This document shows, in pieces, positions 1-11,359 of a DNA stretch of 64,000 bases (the stretch's first letter is position 1; each line of letters starts with the position of its first letter). The stretch comes from Paraconiothyrium sp. Pb-2020. Its lineage: Eukaryota > Ascomycota > Dothideomycetes > Pleosporales > Didymosphaeriaceae. The stretch lies in assembly GCA_022419385.1 (NCBI GenBank), contig JAJUBI010000003.1, forward strand, positions 2,976,001-3,040,000. Reading direction: 5' to 3'. Both the position numbers and the translations under genes were made by a program. The notes beneath the pieces were generated by a model. The model was not told the origin of the DNA. It made no database searches and saw only the letters and a program-made list of their open reading frames with translations.

Positions 1-303
1 GTCAGCCAGGCGAACTCACCGTTCCAGGAGTATCTCGCAAACTCTCCAGACGGCAAGTCCGTGCTGCCAGTGTTCGGTGATCTTTTCCTCAACGAGCCCA
101 TCCCTACCAAAGGTTACCTCGATGTATCCATATTGGACAAGCCTGGGTTTGGTCTTGAGCTCAATCCGAACGCTCGGTTGATTGATGCGACGCACATCTT
201 AAACCCTGCGCCGGCCAAGTCATTGAAGGCTCCGGAGCAAGCGCCTGTCAAGGCTGAAGAGGCCGAGGCGAATGGCGTGCAAGCAAACGGCCACGCTGCG
301 TAA
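1..303 (+). CDS. L-rhamnonate dehydratase-like enolase-superfamily enzyme, C-terminal part
   Basis: This is the last 100 codons of a gene that begins before the window; the frame is open from base 1 to the TAA at 301-303. The visible protein carries an EYLANSPDG block, then FLNEPIPTKGYLDV and DKPGFGLELNP. That order (F-x-EYL, SPD, EP-P-x-x-G, DKPGFG-x-x-LN) matches the C-terminal end of L-rhamnonate dehydratases such as bacterial RhmD and fungal LRA2, which convert L-rhamnonate to 2-keto-3-deoxy-L-rhamnonate. Related acid-sugar dehydratases such as L-galactonate dehydratase end similarly, so the substrate is inferred. The last 40 residues are an Ala/Pro/Glu-rich tail with no known role. The catalytic barrel lies outside the window and cannot be judged. 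Confidence 0.65.
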   Translation, partial: VSQANSPFQEYLANSPDGKSVLPVFGDLFLNEPIPTKGYLDVSILDKPGFGLELNPNARLIDATHILNPAPAKSLKAPEQAPVKAEEAEANGVQANGHAA

Positions 304-845
304 CGAAGTAAAATGCACGGAGAGCGAAAGGACGATGCATGTTTTCACTTACATCTTTCAGCTACACTGCATTGGCTCGGCTATCTGCTTTTCTGGCGTC
401 GCATCTTTCATTTTCTATCTAGATGGACCTGGCGCATCCATCGTGGGAACATTTACGGTTCGCAGGATGCGAACTCTGATACAATTTGGATGATTATGTA
501 GACGAGATACTCCACAATGAATGGTTATGAACAATCTATTGCGAGGCCTCGTGTGCTATCTTTGGAGGTCGATGATGGTTTTCAGCCGCTTCCGACGAGC
601 CTTCTTGATGCCTGTGCTTTGGGGCGCGGACAGGGACCGTAAGACAGGGACAGTGGGGCAGGGCGGCGTTAGCACACCGCAGCTTGGTCTCCTAGTCTTT
701 CCAATAAACATTAATTGAAGCCGCGACATCGTGCAAAGTCTTCATTCACCATCCCATACGTTTTCGATTGTAAATCAGTCGCACTTGCCTATTTGCCAGT
801 GCTTTTGCCATTGTCCCTTCCCCACTAGAGTACCCCGCTTGCATC
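304..845. other. Intergenic region between the dehydratase and UAP1 genes
   Basis: It holds the 3' flank of the dehydratase-like gene and the promoter/5' UTR of the UDP-GlcNAc pyrophosphorylase gene, both on the plus strand. Short open frames are present, but none has family-like sequence or splice structure. The final 100 bases are pyrimidine-rich (for example around 790-840), as is common just upstream of fungal start codons. No RNA gene or repeat was seen. Confidence 0.6.
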
Positions 846-2468
846 ATGGACGCCATCAAGGATGCCGTTTCTTCCACGCTCGAGAAGCTGAACCTCACTG
901 GTGGCCAGGGCATTCCCGCAAAGGAGCCAACCGAGGAGCAGCTTCACGAGCTTAAGTCCAAGTACGAGAAAGCAGGACAAGACCAGGTCTTCGCCTTTTA
1001 CGACAAGCTCTCTCCCGCTGAGAAGGCGGGGCTGTACGAGCAGCTGGAGAACTTCAACCCTGACTACATCAATGAGATCATAGACAGGGCCCTTAACCCT
1101 CCGCAGACTGAATCCACCGAATCCAAGATCGAGCCTCTTCCCGAGAATGCCACATCGTCAGTCCTCGATTCGAGCGCGGAAGACCTGCAGAAGTGGTACG
1201 ACAGCGGCCTCGAGTTGATTGCAGGAAACAAGGTGGCAGTGGTGTTGATGGCTGGTGGACAAGGCACACGATTGGGTAGCTCTGATCCCAAGGGCTGCTT
1301 CAACATTGGACTCCCTAGTAGCAAGTCGCTGTTCCAGCTTCAGGGTGAGCGGATAGCCAAGGCGGAGAAGCTGGCAAAGAAGAAGCATGGCAAAGAGAGC
1401 GTGACAATTCCCTGGTATGTCATGACCAGCGGACCCACTCGGGCCCCTACACAAAAGTTCTTCGAGGAGAAGAACTACTTTGGTTTGAAGAAGGAGAATG
1501 TGATCATCTTTGAGCAGGGTGTGCTTCCCTGCACCTCGAACGAAGGCAAGATCCTCCTCGAGAGCAAGTCAAAGGTAATATACCCAATACACTGCGATAT
1601 TTGACTTTCGTTGACTCTTCTAGGTCGCTGTTGCGCCAGATGGCAACGGTGGTCTTTACCAAGCGCTCATCAACGCTGGCGTCGTTTCGGACATGGGCAA
1701 GCGCGGCATCAAGCACATCCACGCGTACTGTGTCGACAACTGCCTAGTCAAGGTCGCTGACCCCGCCTTCATTGGATTTTCCGCTGCTAAGAACGTCGAC
1801 ATCGCCACAAAGGTGGTCCGTAAGCGTGACGCCAAGGAGTCTGTCGGGCTCATTCTCCAGAAGAACGGCCGCCCAGACGTTGTGGAATACTCTGAGATCT
1901 CCACCGAAGATGCGGAGGCCAAAGAATCTTCTGGTCTTCTCAAGTTCCGCGCCGCGAACATCGTCAACCACTACTACTCGTACGAGTTCCTCGAGAGCAT
2001 CCCCGAGTGGGCGAAGAAGCTGCCCCACCACGTCGCTCGCAAGAAGATCCCGTACGTCAACACCGAGACCGGCGAGACAGTCAAGCCGGAGAAGCCCAAC
2101 GGCATCAAGCTTGAGCAGTTCGTGTTTGACTGCTTCCCGTTCTTGTCGCTCGACAAGTTTGCCTGCATGGAGGTCAAGCGTGAGGATGAGTTCTCGCCCC
2201 TAAAGAATGCATCCGGCGAGGATAGCCCGCAGAGCAGCAAGAAGGACATCATGGCGCAGGGTAAGAAGTGGGTGGAGGCTGCGGGTGCTACTGTGGTCAG
2301 CGAAGACCCTGAGGAAGGCGTCGAGGTGTCGCCCTTGATCTCATACGTAAGTTGTTTATGGATTTTACTGCTGGCTCATGCTAACCATGGTTGCAGGGCG
2401 GCGAAGGTCTCGACTTCGTCAAGAACACCACGATTACCGCACCGGCTGTCATCGAGCATGAGCCTTAG
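846..2468 (+). CDS. UAP1: UDP-N-acetylglucosamine pyrophosphorylase (UAP1/QRI1 family)
   Basis: The enzyme joins UTP and GlcNAc-1-phosphate to make UDP-GlcNAc, the cytosolic precursor for chitin, N-glycans and GPI anchors. Three exons are modelled: 846-1574, 1624-2346 and 2397-2468, giving 507 aa, the usual size for eukaryotic UAP1. Introns 1575-1623 and 2347-2396 are GT-AG. The nucleotide-binding signature MAGGQGTRLG sits at about residues 135-144. VAPDGNGGLY, the conserved uridine/sugar-binding block, is read straight across the first splice junction. The C-terminus keeps the family pattern SY-GGEGL, read across the second junction. The start is the first ATG of the frame and follows a pyrimidine-rich leader. 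All key motifs are intact, so the gene looks functional. Confidence 0.95.
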
Positions 2469-3848
2469 GAGCTGTTCGACTGTATGCTACCGGCGGAGTG
2501 CAATATCCCTATTGCCGCGCCAGTCAGTGTTGTGCACAATAAAAAGGAACCCCACGGGATCACGAACATAAACGAGATATAAACATGTGTATACTGAACA
2601 TATTTTTGGATATGGTCTCTGTTCATCACCGAGGACTATTTTCGTGAGTGCCGTTACGTATGACTGAAACAACTTCGAGACGCGATCAAGCATCTCGCAG
2701 GCCGGCGATACTAACGTCGCGCATGCCCGCCAGGCCTTGTTTTTTTTAATCCTGCAGGGAGCGTCTCACGTGGTGTCCAACGAGAGGGCCTGTGCCTCAG
2801 GTATTGCTTGCAATCCTTCTAACGGGCGGCTATTGTTCTGCCAAGCACAAAGCAAACCCCTAGTCCAAGCCTACATGAACATAATAAGTCACAGGGTCAG
2901 CTCATACCTACTCGCCCGTCGTGTCTGCAATGGCTCTCGCTCTTGCAGAACAGAGACCGCGGCTGTGCAGGGCCGCATAATGTGGGTTTCGGCAAATCGG
3001 GCGAGCATTGTCCCACACGCAACGCCCAGGTCCTTTGAGGAGAGAAGTTTCTAGTAAGAAGGCATGTGCGGCAGAAGCAAGCCTGAAGTGGGCGTTTGAA
3101 GATGGAGGCAGCGGCCAGGGAGCTCGGACGCCAAGTTGGGCTCGGACGGCGATGGCGCATTGTGTCATTTCGCGGGGTGCTAGCATGCAGAGGGCAGCTC
3201 GTGGCTTCGTCGGCTTGCGTGCAGGCGGCTGAGGCGGACAGGCAAATTCGAAAAGGGGCCCGTTCCCGCGCGAACGGCCATTCCAGGAGCACGTCGGTGT
3301 GATGGCGCTGCTAGTGGCAAAGCAGGAGCGCTTCTGGACCCTGTCGCGCAATTTTGGGTTGGGTAGGCAGAGTGGACCCGAGGGAACGTGGAATCACCGC
3401 AGCCTTGATCCCTCGACCCTTAAAGCACCGCACACCACCGACACAACGCGGAGGACGGACGCAGCCGAGTTGCTGAGGGAAGGACTGGAGATTCGATTGT
3501 ATTGGTACGTCTGCGCCTCCCATTTCCGCGCGAGACCCCGGTGCCTGTTCGCGCGCCGCCACGTTTCTCGGATCCCACATTTCACCACCCCTCTACGACT
3601 CGAAATTTCTGCGCTAACACTCGCGACAGAGGAAAGGTCCTGAAGAAGCAAAGGAAGGTGTGTGCGCTCATTTACATACTTCCACCTCAACATCCTACGC
3701 CCAACCTTGCCAGCGGTCATCGCGCAAGCGTCGTTGCAAACGCACCCTTACGAGCCTGCTATACCTCCGCCGCCCCTTTTCGCTTGTACCCCGCGATCCG
3801 CTCTTTACTCATACGCTTCATACAGATATATCAGGAGGAATCATCAAC
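2469..3848. other. Intergenic region upstream of the zinc-knuckle gene
   Basis: It covers the 3' flank of UAP1 and a long 5' region for the CNBP-like gene. Open frames of 70-180 codons overlap on both strands between 2.9 and 4.0 kb. They are explained by locally GC-rich sequence: the same bases are open in several frames at once, and no translation resembles a protein family. Just upstream of the ATG at 3849 the sequence is pyrimidine-rich, as expected for a 5' UTR. No RNA gene or repeat was recognised. Confidence 0.5.
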
Positions 3849-4689
3849 ATGTCTTCTCTATCTCGTCGTGCGTGCTTCAAGTGCGGCAACGTTGGGCATT
3901 ATGCCGGTAAGCTGCCCTTCCGTTCGGCTGCCACGAGGGACTTCATCGGAACCGTTGTTGCAAGACATCGCGTCTCCCGGTACCTATGTCGCGCAGACAC
4001 GCGCTGTGCAACACCTTTGTGGGAGCACAACACTGACGTAGACTGATAGAGGTGTGCTCATCGTCTGAGAGGCTCTGCTACAACTGTGAGTCCTCTCCGC
4101 GTGCAACACAACTGGAGCGGTCCCTAACCTGACCACAGGCAAGCAGCCCGGACACGAGTCAAACGGATGCCCTCACCCCCGCACTACTGAGACCAAGCAG
4201 TGTTACCACTGCCAGGGTCTTGGCCACGTCCAGGCTGACTGCCCAACACTCCGCCTGAGCGGTGCCGGCACCAGCGGACGATGCTACTCCTGCGGCCTCA
4301 CCGGTCACTTGGCACGTAACTGCCCTAACCCAGGCGCTGGGATTGGACGCGGTGCCGGGGCTCCTCGCGGTGGATACGGCGGCTTCAGGGGTGGATTCGG
4401 TGGCGGTCGCCCTGCTACCTGCTACAAGTGCGGTGGACCCAACCATTTTGCGCGCGACTGCCAGGCTCAGGCTATGAAGTGCTACGCCTGCGGAAAGTTG
4501 GGCCACATCTCCCGCGACTGCACGGCCCCTAACGGCGGACCGCTCAACACCGCGGGTAAGACTTGCTACCGCTGTGGCGAGACTGGCCACATATCTCGCG
4601 ACTGCACCCAAGCCGAGGTTAATGGTGACGGCGTGGCGCCAGCTCCCGCTGCCGTTGCCCCTGTCGTCCCGACGCCCGCCGCTGCTTAG
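3849..4689 (+). CDS. CCHC zinc-knuckle nucleic-acid-binding protein (CNBP / Byr3 / Gis2 family)
   Basis: This is a 214-aa protein made almost entirely of seven CX2CX4HX4C-type zinc knuckles, separated by an RGG-like glycine/arginine stretch (GGYGGFRGGFGGGR) between knuckles four and five. The family (human CNBP, S. pombe Byr3, yeast Gis2) binds single-stranded G-rich DNA or RNA and associates with translating mRNA. Three exons are modelled: 3849-3906, 4050-4085 and 4139-4689. Introns 3907-4049 and 4086-4138 are GT-AG. The tiny 36-nt middle exon is required: it supplies the C-terminal end of knuckle one and the first cysteines of knuckle two, whose CYNC motif is completed across the second junction. 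The last 25 residues are Ala/Pro-rich and unstructured-looking. Family assignment is firm; which yeast gene it replaces is inference. Confidence 0.92.
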
Positions 4690-5753
4690 ATGGCATTGGA
4701 ATACACTGTTGCATGTCGCGCGCGAGTGACATCGCCTTGACGAATATCATGACATTCGGCATCGACTGTTTCAGTTCTGTTTTTTTTTTGTTTTGCTGCC
4801 CACCTATCGTTAAACTTGCCTTTCCGACATCATTCGGCAAACTTCACGCATCACGAGTTACTGTCATCGAGAAAGGAGAAAAGTTTTCACGAATCCTATG
4901 CTGATACCCACGGACGTTATATCCCTTTGCGCGGAAATTCTATCATACCATTACTTCGGACAACAAAACGGCTTGGCGACACTTGAGGGACGGCAACTTT
5001 CTATCTCACCTTGTATTTCTCGTCGACATCTTGGCTGAACCCTTTATGGGTTTGGCAAAGAAAGAAAGACTTGGATAGATCAGAATTTTGTCGGGGACAA
5101 CCTAGGGAAGGCGGCTGTGGTAGTTTGGTAGTGCAAAGTTAGTTGGAGGGATTGGGATGGGGCTTTGGAGGACTGAGAACGGAAAGGATGGAAACGTGAA
5201 CGGAAGATGTAGTGTGTGGGTTTGTCGGAGGAGAGTTGGTCGGCATTGCCCCTGTCCCCTTGGTTTTTCTTTGTGTTTGTCTACCTACCCGAACGTGTTC
5301 CTCGCTCTGGCGAGTTGCATAGCATGGCATGCCTCATCACCAATCATACACTTGTCAATTCACTTGTCCTCTGGAAACGCCTCGCTACATGCAGGCGAAG
5401 CGTATAGGTTGGGTTGGGTTCTCAGGGAGCTCATATGCAGGCCACCCATACTTACCGCTTACAATTCGCACGCAGATGCTCGTTTGCCCTCTCAGGTGTT
5501 ATCATACTTACAATGCGGCTGCCTGTTTATCTCAATGGCATCGTGAGTTGCCTCGGGCGCTCCTACCCAACCTGAGCACGCGGCTTAGCGCGAGCCGCGT
5601 CCGCTCTTTCCTTCGCAACATGTCATTCCAAAATGATTCTCGCCTCTTCATTCTGATGATCATCGTCTTAAATCCTTTACGCTGTGTATTCTTTCGCTCG
5701 TCGCTCGTTTTTCTCACCTTTCACCCTTTCCCCTTCGTCTACATTCCACAGCA
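4690..5753. other. Intergenic region between the zinc-knuckle gene and DMC1
   Basis: It contains the 3' flank of the CNBP-like gene, with a T-rich tract near 4780, and the DMC1 promoter. Short open frames show no recognisable protein. No repeat, RNA gene or splice-supported exon was found. The last 60 bases before the DMC1 ATG are C/T-rich. Confidence 0.5.
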
Positions 5754-7152
5754 ATGGCGCCATCTTCAGTTGCGAGCGAGGAATCAGGCAATGATGTGCG
5801 TATCTTGTATTTTCCCTGCGTTGCCATGAATGGGCGATGATCTAACTGCGTCGTGCAACAGGAAGGCTTCATTGTCGACATTGATGCGATACAAGCGCAC
5901 GGTATTGGCGCAGTGGACATCGCGAAGTTGAAGGCCAACGGTTATTACACTATCGCGAGCGTGCATGCAGCTACGAGGCGGAGCCTTGCAAAAATCAAAG
6001 GATTCAGCGAGATCAAGGTAGACAAGGTCAAGGACGCTCTCGCTAAATGTCAGGTATGCAGCGTTCTACAGGGTGCGTCTAGTCTTTGGCCATCAGCGAC
6101 TGATTTGGCGCACACAGCCCTCAGGCGGCGGCTTCCAGACTGCACACGACCTTGGTCAACAACGAAAGAGGGTTCTGAAGATTTCGACCGGCAGTAAGCA
6201 GTTCGATGCTATTCTCGGAGGGTAAATATCCGATTCTTCTGGACGAATTTTGCTAACCGTGTGGTAGTGGTTTCGCAACAATGAGCATCAGTGAGGTATT
6301 CGGCGAGTTTCGATGTGGGAAGACCCAGCTGTCTCACACCATGTCCGTGATTGCCCAGCTTCCGAAAGACCTGGGAGGTGCCGAGGGCAAGGTTGCATTT
6401 ATTGGTGAGAGTGCCAGTCTCAGTAACTCAATGCGAAGACTGACCATTGATTTCAGACACGGAAGGCACCTTCAGACCTGAGAGGATCACACAAATCGCC
6501 GAACGTTTCGGGGTGGATCCCGAGCAGAGTAAGTCAATCGTCAGGGCTGCAATCAATGCTAATGTTACCCAGCCCTCGAGAACATCACCTATGCTCGCGC
6601 TGTCAACTCTGAGCATCAGATGGAACTTCTCAACAAGGTCGCCGAGTACTTTGTGAATAACGAATACCGCCTCCTCATCATCGACAGCATTATGGCCTTA
6701 TTTCGTGTTGATTATGTCGGCCGCGGCGAACTCAATGAGCGCCAGCAGAAGCTCAACCAGTTCCTTTCTAAGCTAACCCATGTCGCCGAAGGTGAGTATT
6801 TGAATATTCGAAATCGTTGCGCATGCAATCTCTGACGTATGTAGAATTCAACGTAGCTGTGTTCATGACAAACCAAGTACAGAGCGATCCCGGAGCCAGC
6901 GCGCTCTTCGCCAGCGCAGATGGTCGCAAACCTGTCGGGGGCCATATTCTCGCCCACGCTTCTGCTACTCGCATCTTGCTTCGCAAGGGACGTGGAGAAG
7001 AACGAGTAGCGAAGATCCAGGATTCTCCCGGTATGCACAAACCTGACCTATGAGTCTCATGTCTTACTGTTGACCATGGATTAGACATGCCGGAGAAGGA
7101 AGCGACCTACATCATCACCAACGGTGGCATAAACGACACTGAGAAGGCGTGA
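5754..7152 (+). CDS. DMC1: Meiotic recombinase Dmc1 (RecA/Rad51 family)
   Basis: Dmc1 forms filaments on single-stranded DNA and carries out homologous strand exchange between parental chromosomes in meiosis. Eight exons are modelled (5754-5795, 5862-6053, 6118-6221, 6268-6404, 6457-6528, 6573-6791, 6845-7030, 7085-7152) and give 339 aa, the normal Dmc1 length. All seven introns are GT-AG and 44-66 nt. An N-terminal helix-hairpin-helix-like domain comes first, then the Walker A motif GEFRCGKT at residues 125-132; fungal Dmc1 proteins also have Cys there. Further blocks are DTEGTFRPERI, the Walker B region LLIIDSIMALFRVDY and the L2-region sequence GASALFASADGRKP, which is closer to yeast Dmc1 than to Rad51. 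All catalytic motifs are intact, so the organism retains at least this part of the meiotic machinery. Confidence 0.97.
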
Positions 7153-7425
7153 ATCATGTGTATGCGTGCGCATATCTGGATGGAAAGGTCTACCTATTCC
7201 GTGCCAGGCACGTCATGCTTTGCGAGGTACAGAGAATTTCGAGGCTGGACCATACTCCTGTCATCACTCGTGGTATATTAGACATCATGTTCAAGTCGTT
7301 GTGAAAGCGTCCGTTTAGATCATGATGCATTAGCTACTATACAATATCATGCTGCCAAGGACTGCAAATTCGAAGAAGCAGAGGTGCGCAGAGCCGTGTT
7401 AAATGAAAATCCACGTTATCCACCA

Positions 7426-9898
7426 CTACGCCAGATTTTCTACCAAAACCCAGACCGATTCGCTAGCATCATAACCTGACTCTACTGCAGCCTTCCTTCT
7501 GTGTTCACTCCTGTCTATTTTCCTCGCTTCCCTGAATTGCCTCCGGACGTCATTCTTCTCGTGTCTCAAAGCTTTCTTCTGGTCCTGATGGCGCTTTTTC
7601 TGCTCTTTCCATTCTTTACTCTTTTTCCCCAGTCCCTGCCTCTTTAGTTCCCTCTTCATCTGTCGATGGTCGCGCTTCATATCTCTGCGCTGATGTTTCA
7701 ACTCCCGCATGGCGGCGCGCTTGGTACGCTTCTGATCGATCCACTCTTCCATCGCTACCTTGTCCTTCCCCGCTTTCTCGATGGCAGCAGTCCGCTCACA
7801 CTCAATTGCTGCAGGATCCTTCTTCCCTTTCGCACGTGAGGCGTCGGCTGTCGCGTTGATCTCGCGGATGCGATCAATGAAGTGTTTGGATGCATTCATG
7901 TAAGCTTTCTCATGGATTTCGTCGTCATCGTCAGCGTCAGAGTCACTATCCGAGGAGCTGTCGGAGGAGAACGAAGATGCATCGTCATCGTTGTGCTTCC
8001 GGACCGCTTTCTTTGCAGCCTGCTTCCCCAACTCGAGTCCGATGTGATCGTCGGCAGTGCTTGTCTGTTGCCAATGAACACCTGTTTCTTGAGCATCGCG
8101 CGTGGAAGTCTCCGCAGTATGGGGTATGCTCGGAGACGGCGTGGGAGCCGCTCCCTGCGTACTAGGCCCTGCAGTTCCACATCCACTGCCACCGCCACTG
8201 AACTGCTTCCCGAAATCGTTGCCCCAGGCCGCAGTTTCTTTACCAAACTGATCGCCCCATGCTTCCATCCTCTTGCCGAACTCCTCGCCCCACTTTCCTA
8301 TGCTCTGCCCGAGAGCTTCCCAGCCGTTACCCCCTGCACCTGGACCGCCTGGAGAACCCCAATTTCCCCGACCTGGACCGAAACCACCCCGGCCGAAGGG
8401 TCCAAAGCCTGGAGGTCCGTGAGGTCCGAAGCCAGTAGGGCCATAGTGTCCATGAGAGCTGTAATCTGGAAGGCCGAATGGATCGTTGCCGGATGGACCG
8501 AAAGGGTACCGAGGGCCGCCTCGAGCGCCCCTTCCGTTGCGACCTCGCCTGCCTCTAAACGGTGGGTGTGAACCCTCATTGCTCTGTGGAAACTCTCCTG
8601 GGATGGAATGCGGTGGATCATCACTATCCGCCGCAGCTGCAGCACGGTCTCTTTCAGCGTACTCCCTTTCCAAGCGTGTCTTCTCGGTTTCAGGTAGTTG
8701 AACACCTCCATTAGTCGTAGCTAAGCTCAGCGACGGAGCAATGTTCTTGAACTTCTCGCCCATTTCCCTAAGCGTGATCGCCGCAATACTCGGCTCATTG
8801 ACGGTCGTCTCTAGTGCCTCGACCCACGGATGCAACGCCTGCGCTCTATTTGTCGGCGTGGCACAAGGATCAGAAACACCCGCCACCGCGTCGGCACGTT
8901 GACCCCGCTCTTCCGGGATCTGGGCGATGTCTAGCAGCGAGTCGAAGGATCGCAACGATACTTTTAAACCCCGGGGTGCGAAAAACGCTTCGTTTGAAGC
9001 ATTCACGTAGTTCCTGACGAGCTCAGCGTTGGAATTCGAAGAGGTAGATGGCTGTATGAGGTCTGCAGGCGTACAGCCCACGGCAGCGCACAGCGAGTTT
9101 AGTCCATCTAGGAAATCGAGAAACTCGGCAGGCCGAATGGAGTGCGCATGTAGTGCCTTTGCATAAGCTCTAAGGAACCGAGCTGGTTCTTCGGATACCG
9201 TGGGAAGCGCGTCTGGAGACGTACCCGGCCATGCATCGGACTGGCCTCTCCGATCCGCTCTCTGTTCCTCGCGGCGACGGCGAGCTTTGCCCTTTCGTCC
9301 AGCAGCAGTGTTGGCGACATTTTGTGGGATGGCGATGCAGCGCGTGAGACGAGGTGCGTAACGAGCATCTGTATCAGGCTCATGTTTCGTAAACTGCAAA
9401 GCTGCGTTCAGCAGCGCAGACTGGTCCAGCGGTGCTGGTATCCTTGGAGCCGTACTTCCTACTCTTCCTACAGGCACATTCTCACTACTCTGGACGTGCT
9501 GGACCGGCACACTCCTTGCACCTTCTCTAGCAAGCTCCTCGGCCGTTGCGCGGTGCGCGTGCACCTCTGCACCCGAAGCTATCTCATAATCCGGACTTGC
9601 GTCATGTAGATGCAGCCGACCTAGATGCGGCTGCACATGGTTCAGCGGTAAGGCGCCAGCCCGCGCATCGTGAAGTGCTTGCTGCTGCGCTTCATCGTAC
9701 GAGGGTGGAAGGTCGTCGTACTGGGGGCCGCCAGGGCTGTGCACGGGTGTTGGGTCAAAGACGTCTTCGGAGTCAGAGTCGATATTGTCTGGGAAGGAGG
9801 AGGGCGGGGTGTGAAGCGTGGGTTGGACGTTGTTGACGAGGGGGAGGGGAGATGATGGAGAGGTTGGGGTTGATGGGGGGTGGTGTAGACTTGGGCAT
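7426..9898 (-). CDS. Large low-complexity protein with PPSY motif and basic coiled-coil C-terminus (function unknown)
   Basis: I do not recognise a named family. The open frame runs from about 9908 to the stop at 7426 but has no ATG near its 5' end; the first in-frame Met is hundreds of codons in. The best model starts at the ATG at 9896-9898 and removes a 49-nt intron (9789-9837, weak donor GTCAAC, acceptor CCCAG), giving 807 aa. A single-base error is the alternative. Visible features in order: acidic N-terminus, LPPSYDEA (a PPxY-like WW-domain ligand), a Gly/Pro/Phe-rich middle, a repeated EAWGDQFGKE / AAWGNDFGKQ pattern, an Asp/Ser-rich acidic run, then a strongly basic Lys/Arg/Glu coiled coil of over 100 residues, ending ESVWVLVENLA. 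Most of the protein is probably disordered. A scaffold role is only a guess. Confidence 0.72.
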
Positions 9899-10693
9899 GA
9901 TGGTGCTCACAATGCAGACTTGAGAAGCCGCTTGCTTGTTATAATTTGCAGCCGGTCAGCACGAGGGAAGACGCAGATGTGAAGCTAATGTCGACGTCGC
10001 ATCGTCGCCTGATGTTAGACTAGCTCCGGCGACGTAACGCACCGCTTCTCGAAGCCGCCATTACAGAAGCGAAGGCGATTGAACCTCGCTCGCGGCAGAG
10101 CTAGCGTCTCGTGTTGCTGCTGCCTGTGCGGGCTGCCAATGAGGTCGTGCTGACCGCCAGAGCTTGCGCGGCCCACGGCCTGCCTGTTGCTGCCAGCTGA
10201 GCTTCCGCGGTGGGGTGGCGCTGTGCGAGGCGCTGACGCTTGCGACGACTGCGACTCCCCGCTTCGTATCTGCCATCTGTGCTGTACGTCTGGCATCACT
10301 GCCTTCATCATGCTCAATCACAGGAAACGCAAGGATGCACAAGGGTATACAATTCTAGAGGCTTCCTTGGCTGCTAAGGTTCCAGTGTCGCGAATCTGAC
10401 GCGCATCGGTTGGGTGGGGGTGTAGATGCGCGCTAGCCACACGCAAGCGAGACGGTATCCGGGGAAACAGCGTAGGCGTAAACACGCACGACCGACATTG
10501 AATGCTGGCGCTCCACTCACCCCTCAACTTCACATTCCCCGTTGTACAACACTACTCCCCGCCGTATCTTCTTGTCCTCTTCTTCTTCATCCCATTCGCA
10601 ACCATCAGTCAGGACTGTAGTCGGGCGGTTCTGCGATAGCTTTGGAGGCATTTTTCAGCATCTCATAAACCAGAACATCGAGACAAAAGCACA
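9899..10693. promoter_or_regulatory. Divergent promoter region between the PPSY protein gene and UBE2C gene
   Basis: About 0.8 kb separates two genes that point away from each other, so it must hold both promoters. Open frames here overlap on both strands and encode nothing recognisable. The UBE2C side is rich in C/T tracts (about 10535-10610) just upstream of its ATG. I cannot name specific factor sites with confidence. Confidence 0.5.
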
Positions 10694-11305
10694 ATGGCAC
10701 TCTCGTCCGGCGCCCGCACCAACGGCAGCGGCACCGCAACTGTCGCGCAACGGTATACTTTCCTTGACCTTCCGCTGCCTATTCTACGTACTGAACCTTT
10801 CGTAGCCTCCAGAAGGAGCTCATGGACATCATGATGAAGCCTACGCCCGGCATCACCGCGTTCCCCGACGACGAGAACATGAGCCGCTGGACCGCCACCA
10901 TTGACGGCCCCTCCTCGACGCCCTATGAAAACCTGGTCTTCAAGCTCAGCATGGAGTTCGGCTCTACATACCCTTACGCTCCACCCACGGTGCTCTTCAA
11001 GACACCCATCTACCACCCGAACGTCGACTTCAGTGGCAGGATTTGCCTTGATATTCTGAAGGATAAATGGAGTGCCGTGTACAACATCGGTACTGTCCTG
11101 CTGAGCTTGCAGAGTCTCCTTGGGGAGCCTAACAAGTGAGTTGACAGTCTACACAGGAACGGGATGCATGTACTGACAGGACGATAGCTCGAGTCCACTC
11201 AATGGCCAAGCCGCGGATCTGTGGGACAAGGACATGGATGAGTTCAAGCGCCTCGTCCTTGCTCGCCACAAGACGCCGGAGGAGCTTGATGCGGCAGATC
11301 TCTAA
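10694..11305 (+). CDS. Ubiquitin-conjugating enzyme E2, UBE2C/UbcH10 (APC/C) class
   Basis: E2 enzymes carry activated ubiquitin on a cysteine. The UBE2C class primes substrates of the anaphase-promoting complex so that cyclins and securin are destroyed at mitosis. Three exons (10694-10752, 10806-11135, 11188-11305) encode 168 aa. Both introns are GT-AG. The UBC fold is complete: the HPN tripeptide at residues 90-92 and the active-site Cys at residue 100 in GRICLDIL. The short Ser/Gly/Thr N-terminal extension followed by AQRLQKEL is typical of UBE2C rather than of Ubc4/5. The YNIGTVLLSLQSLLGEPN segment is also conserved. Nothing looks damaged. Class assignment rests on these motifs, not on a tree. 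Confidence 0.92.
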
Positions 11306-11343
11306 GCAGCTTCCGCCTACTTGTGCCATCGGTTGATCATTCC

Positions 11344-11359
11344 AAAAAAAAAAAAAAAA
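11344..11359 (+). repeat. Poly-A tract
   Basis: Sixteen consecutive A residues lie about 40 bases downstream of the UBE2C stop codon. It is a simple homopolymer and a likely site of length polymorphism or sequencing error. Its place in the 3' flank could help poly-A site positioning, but that is inference. Confidence 0.9.

Noticed and set aside
7426..9744. GTG as start codon of the long minus-strand frame
   Set aside because: Nuclear fungal genes very rarely start at GTG; an upstream ATG with a short intron keeps the protein-like sequence that precedes the GTG.
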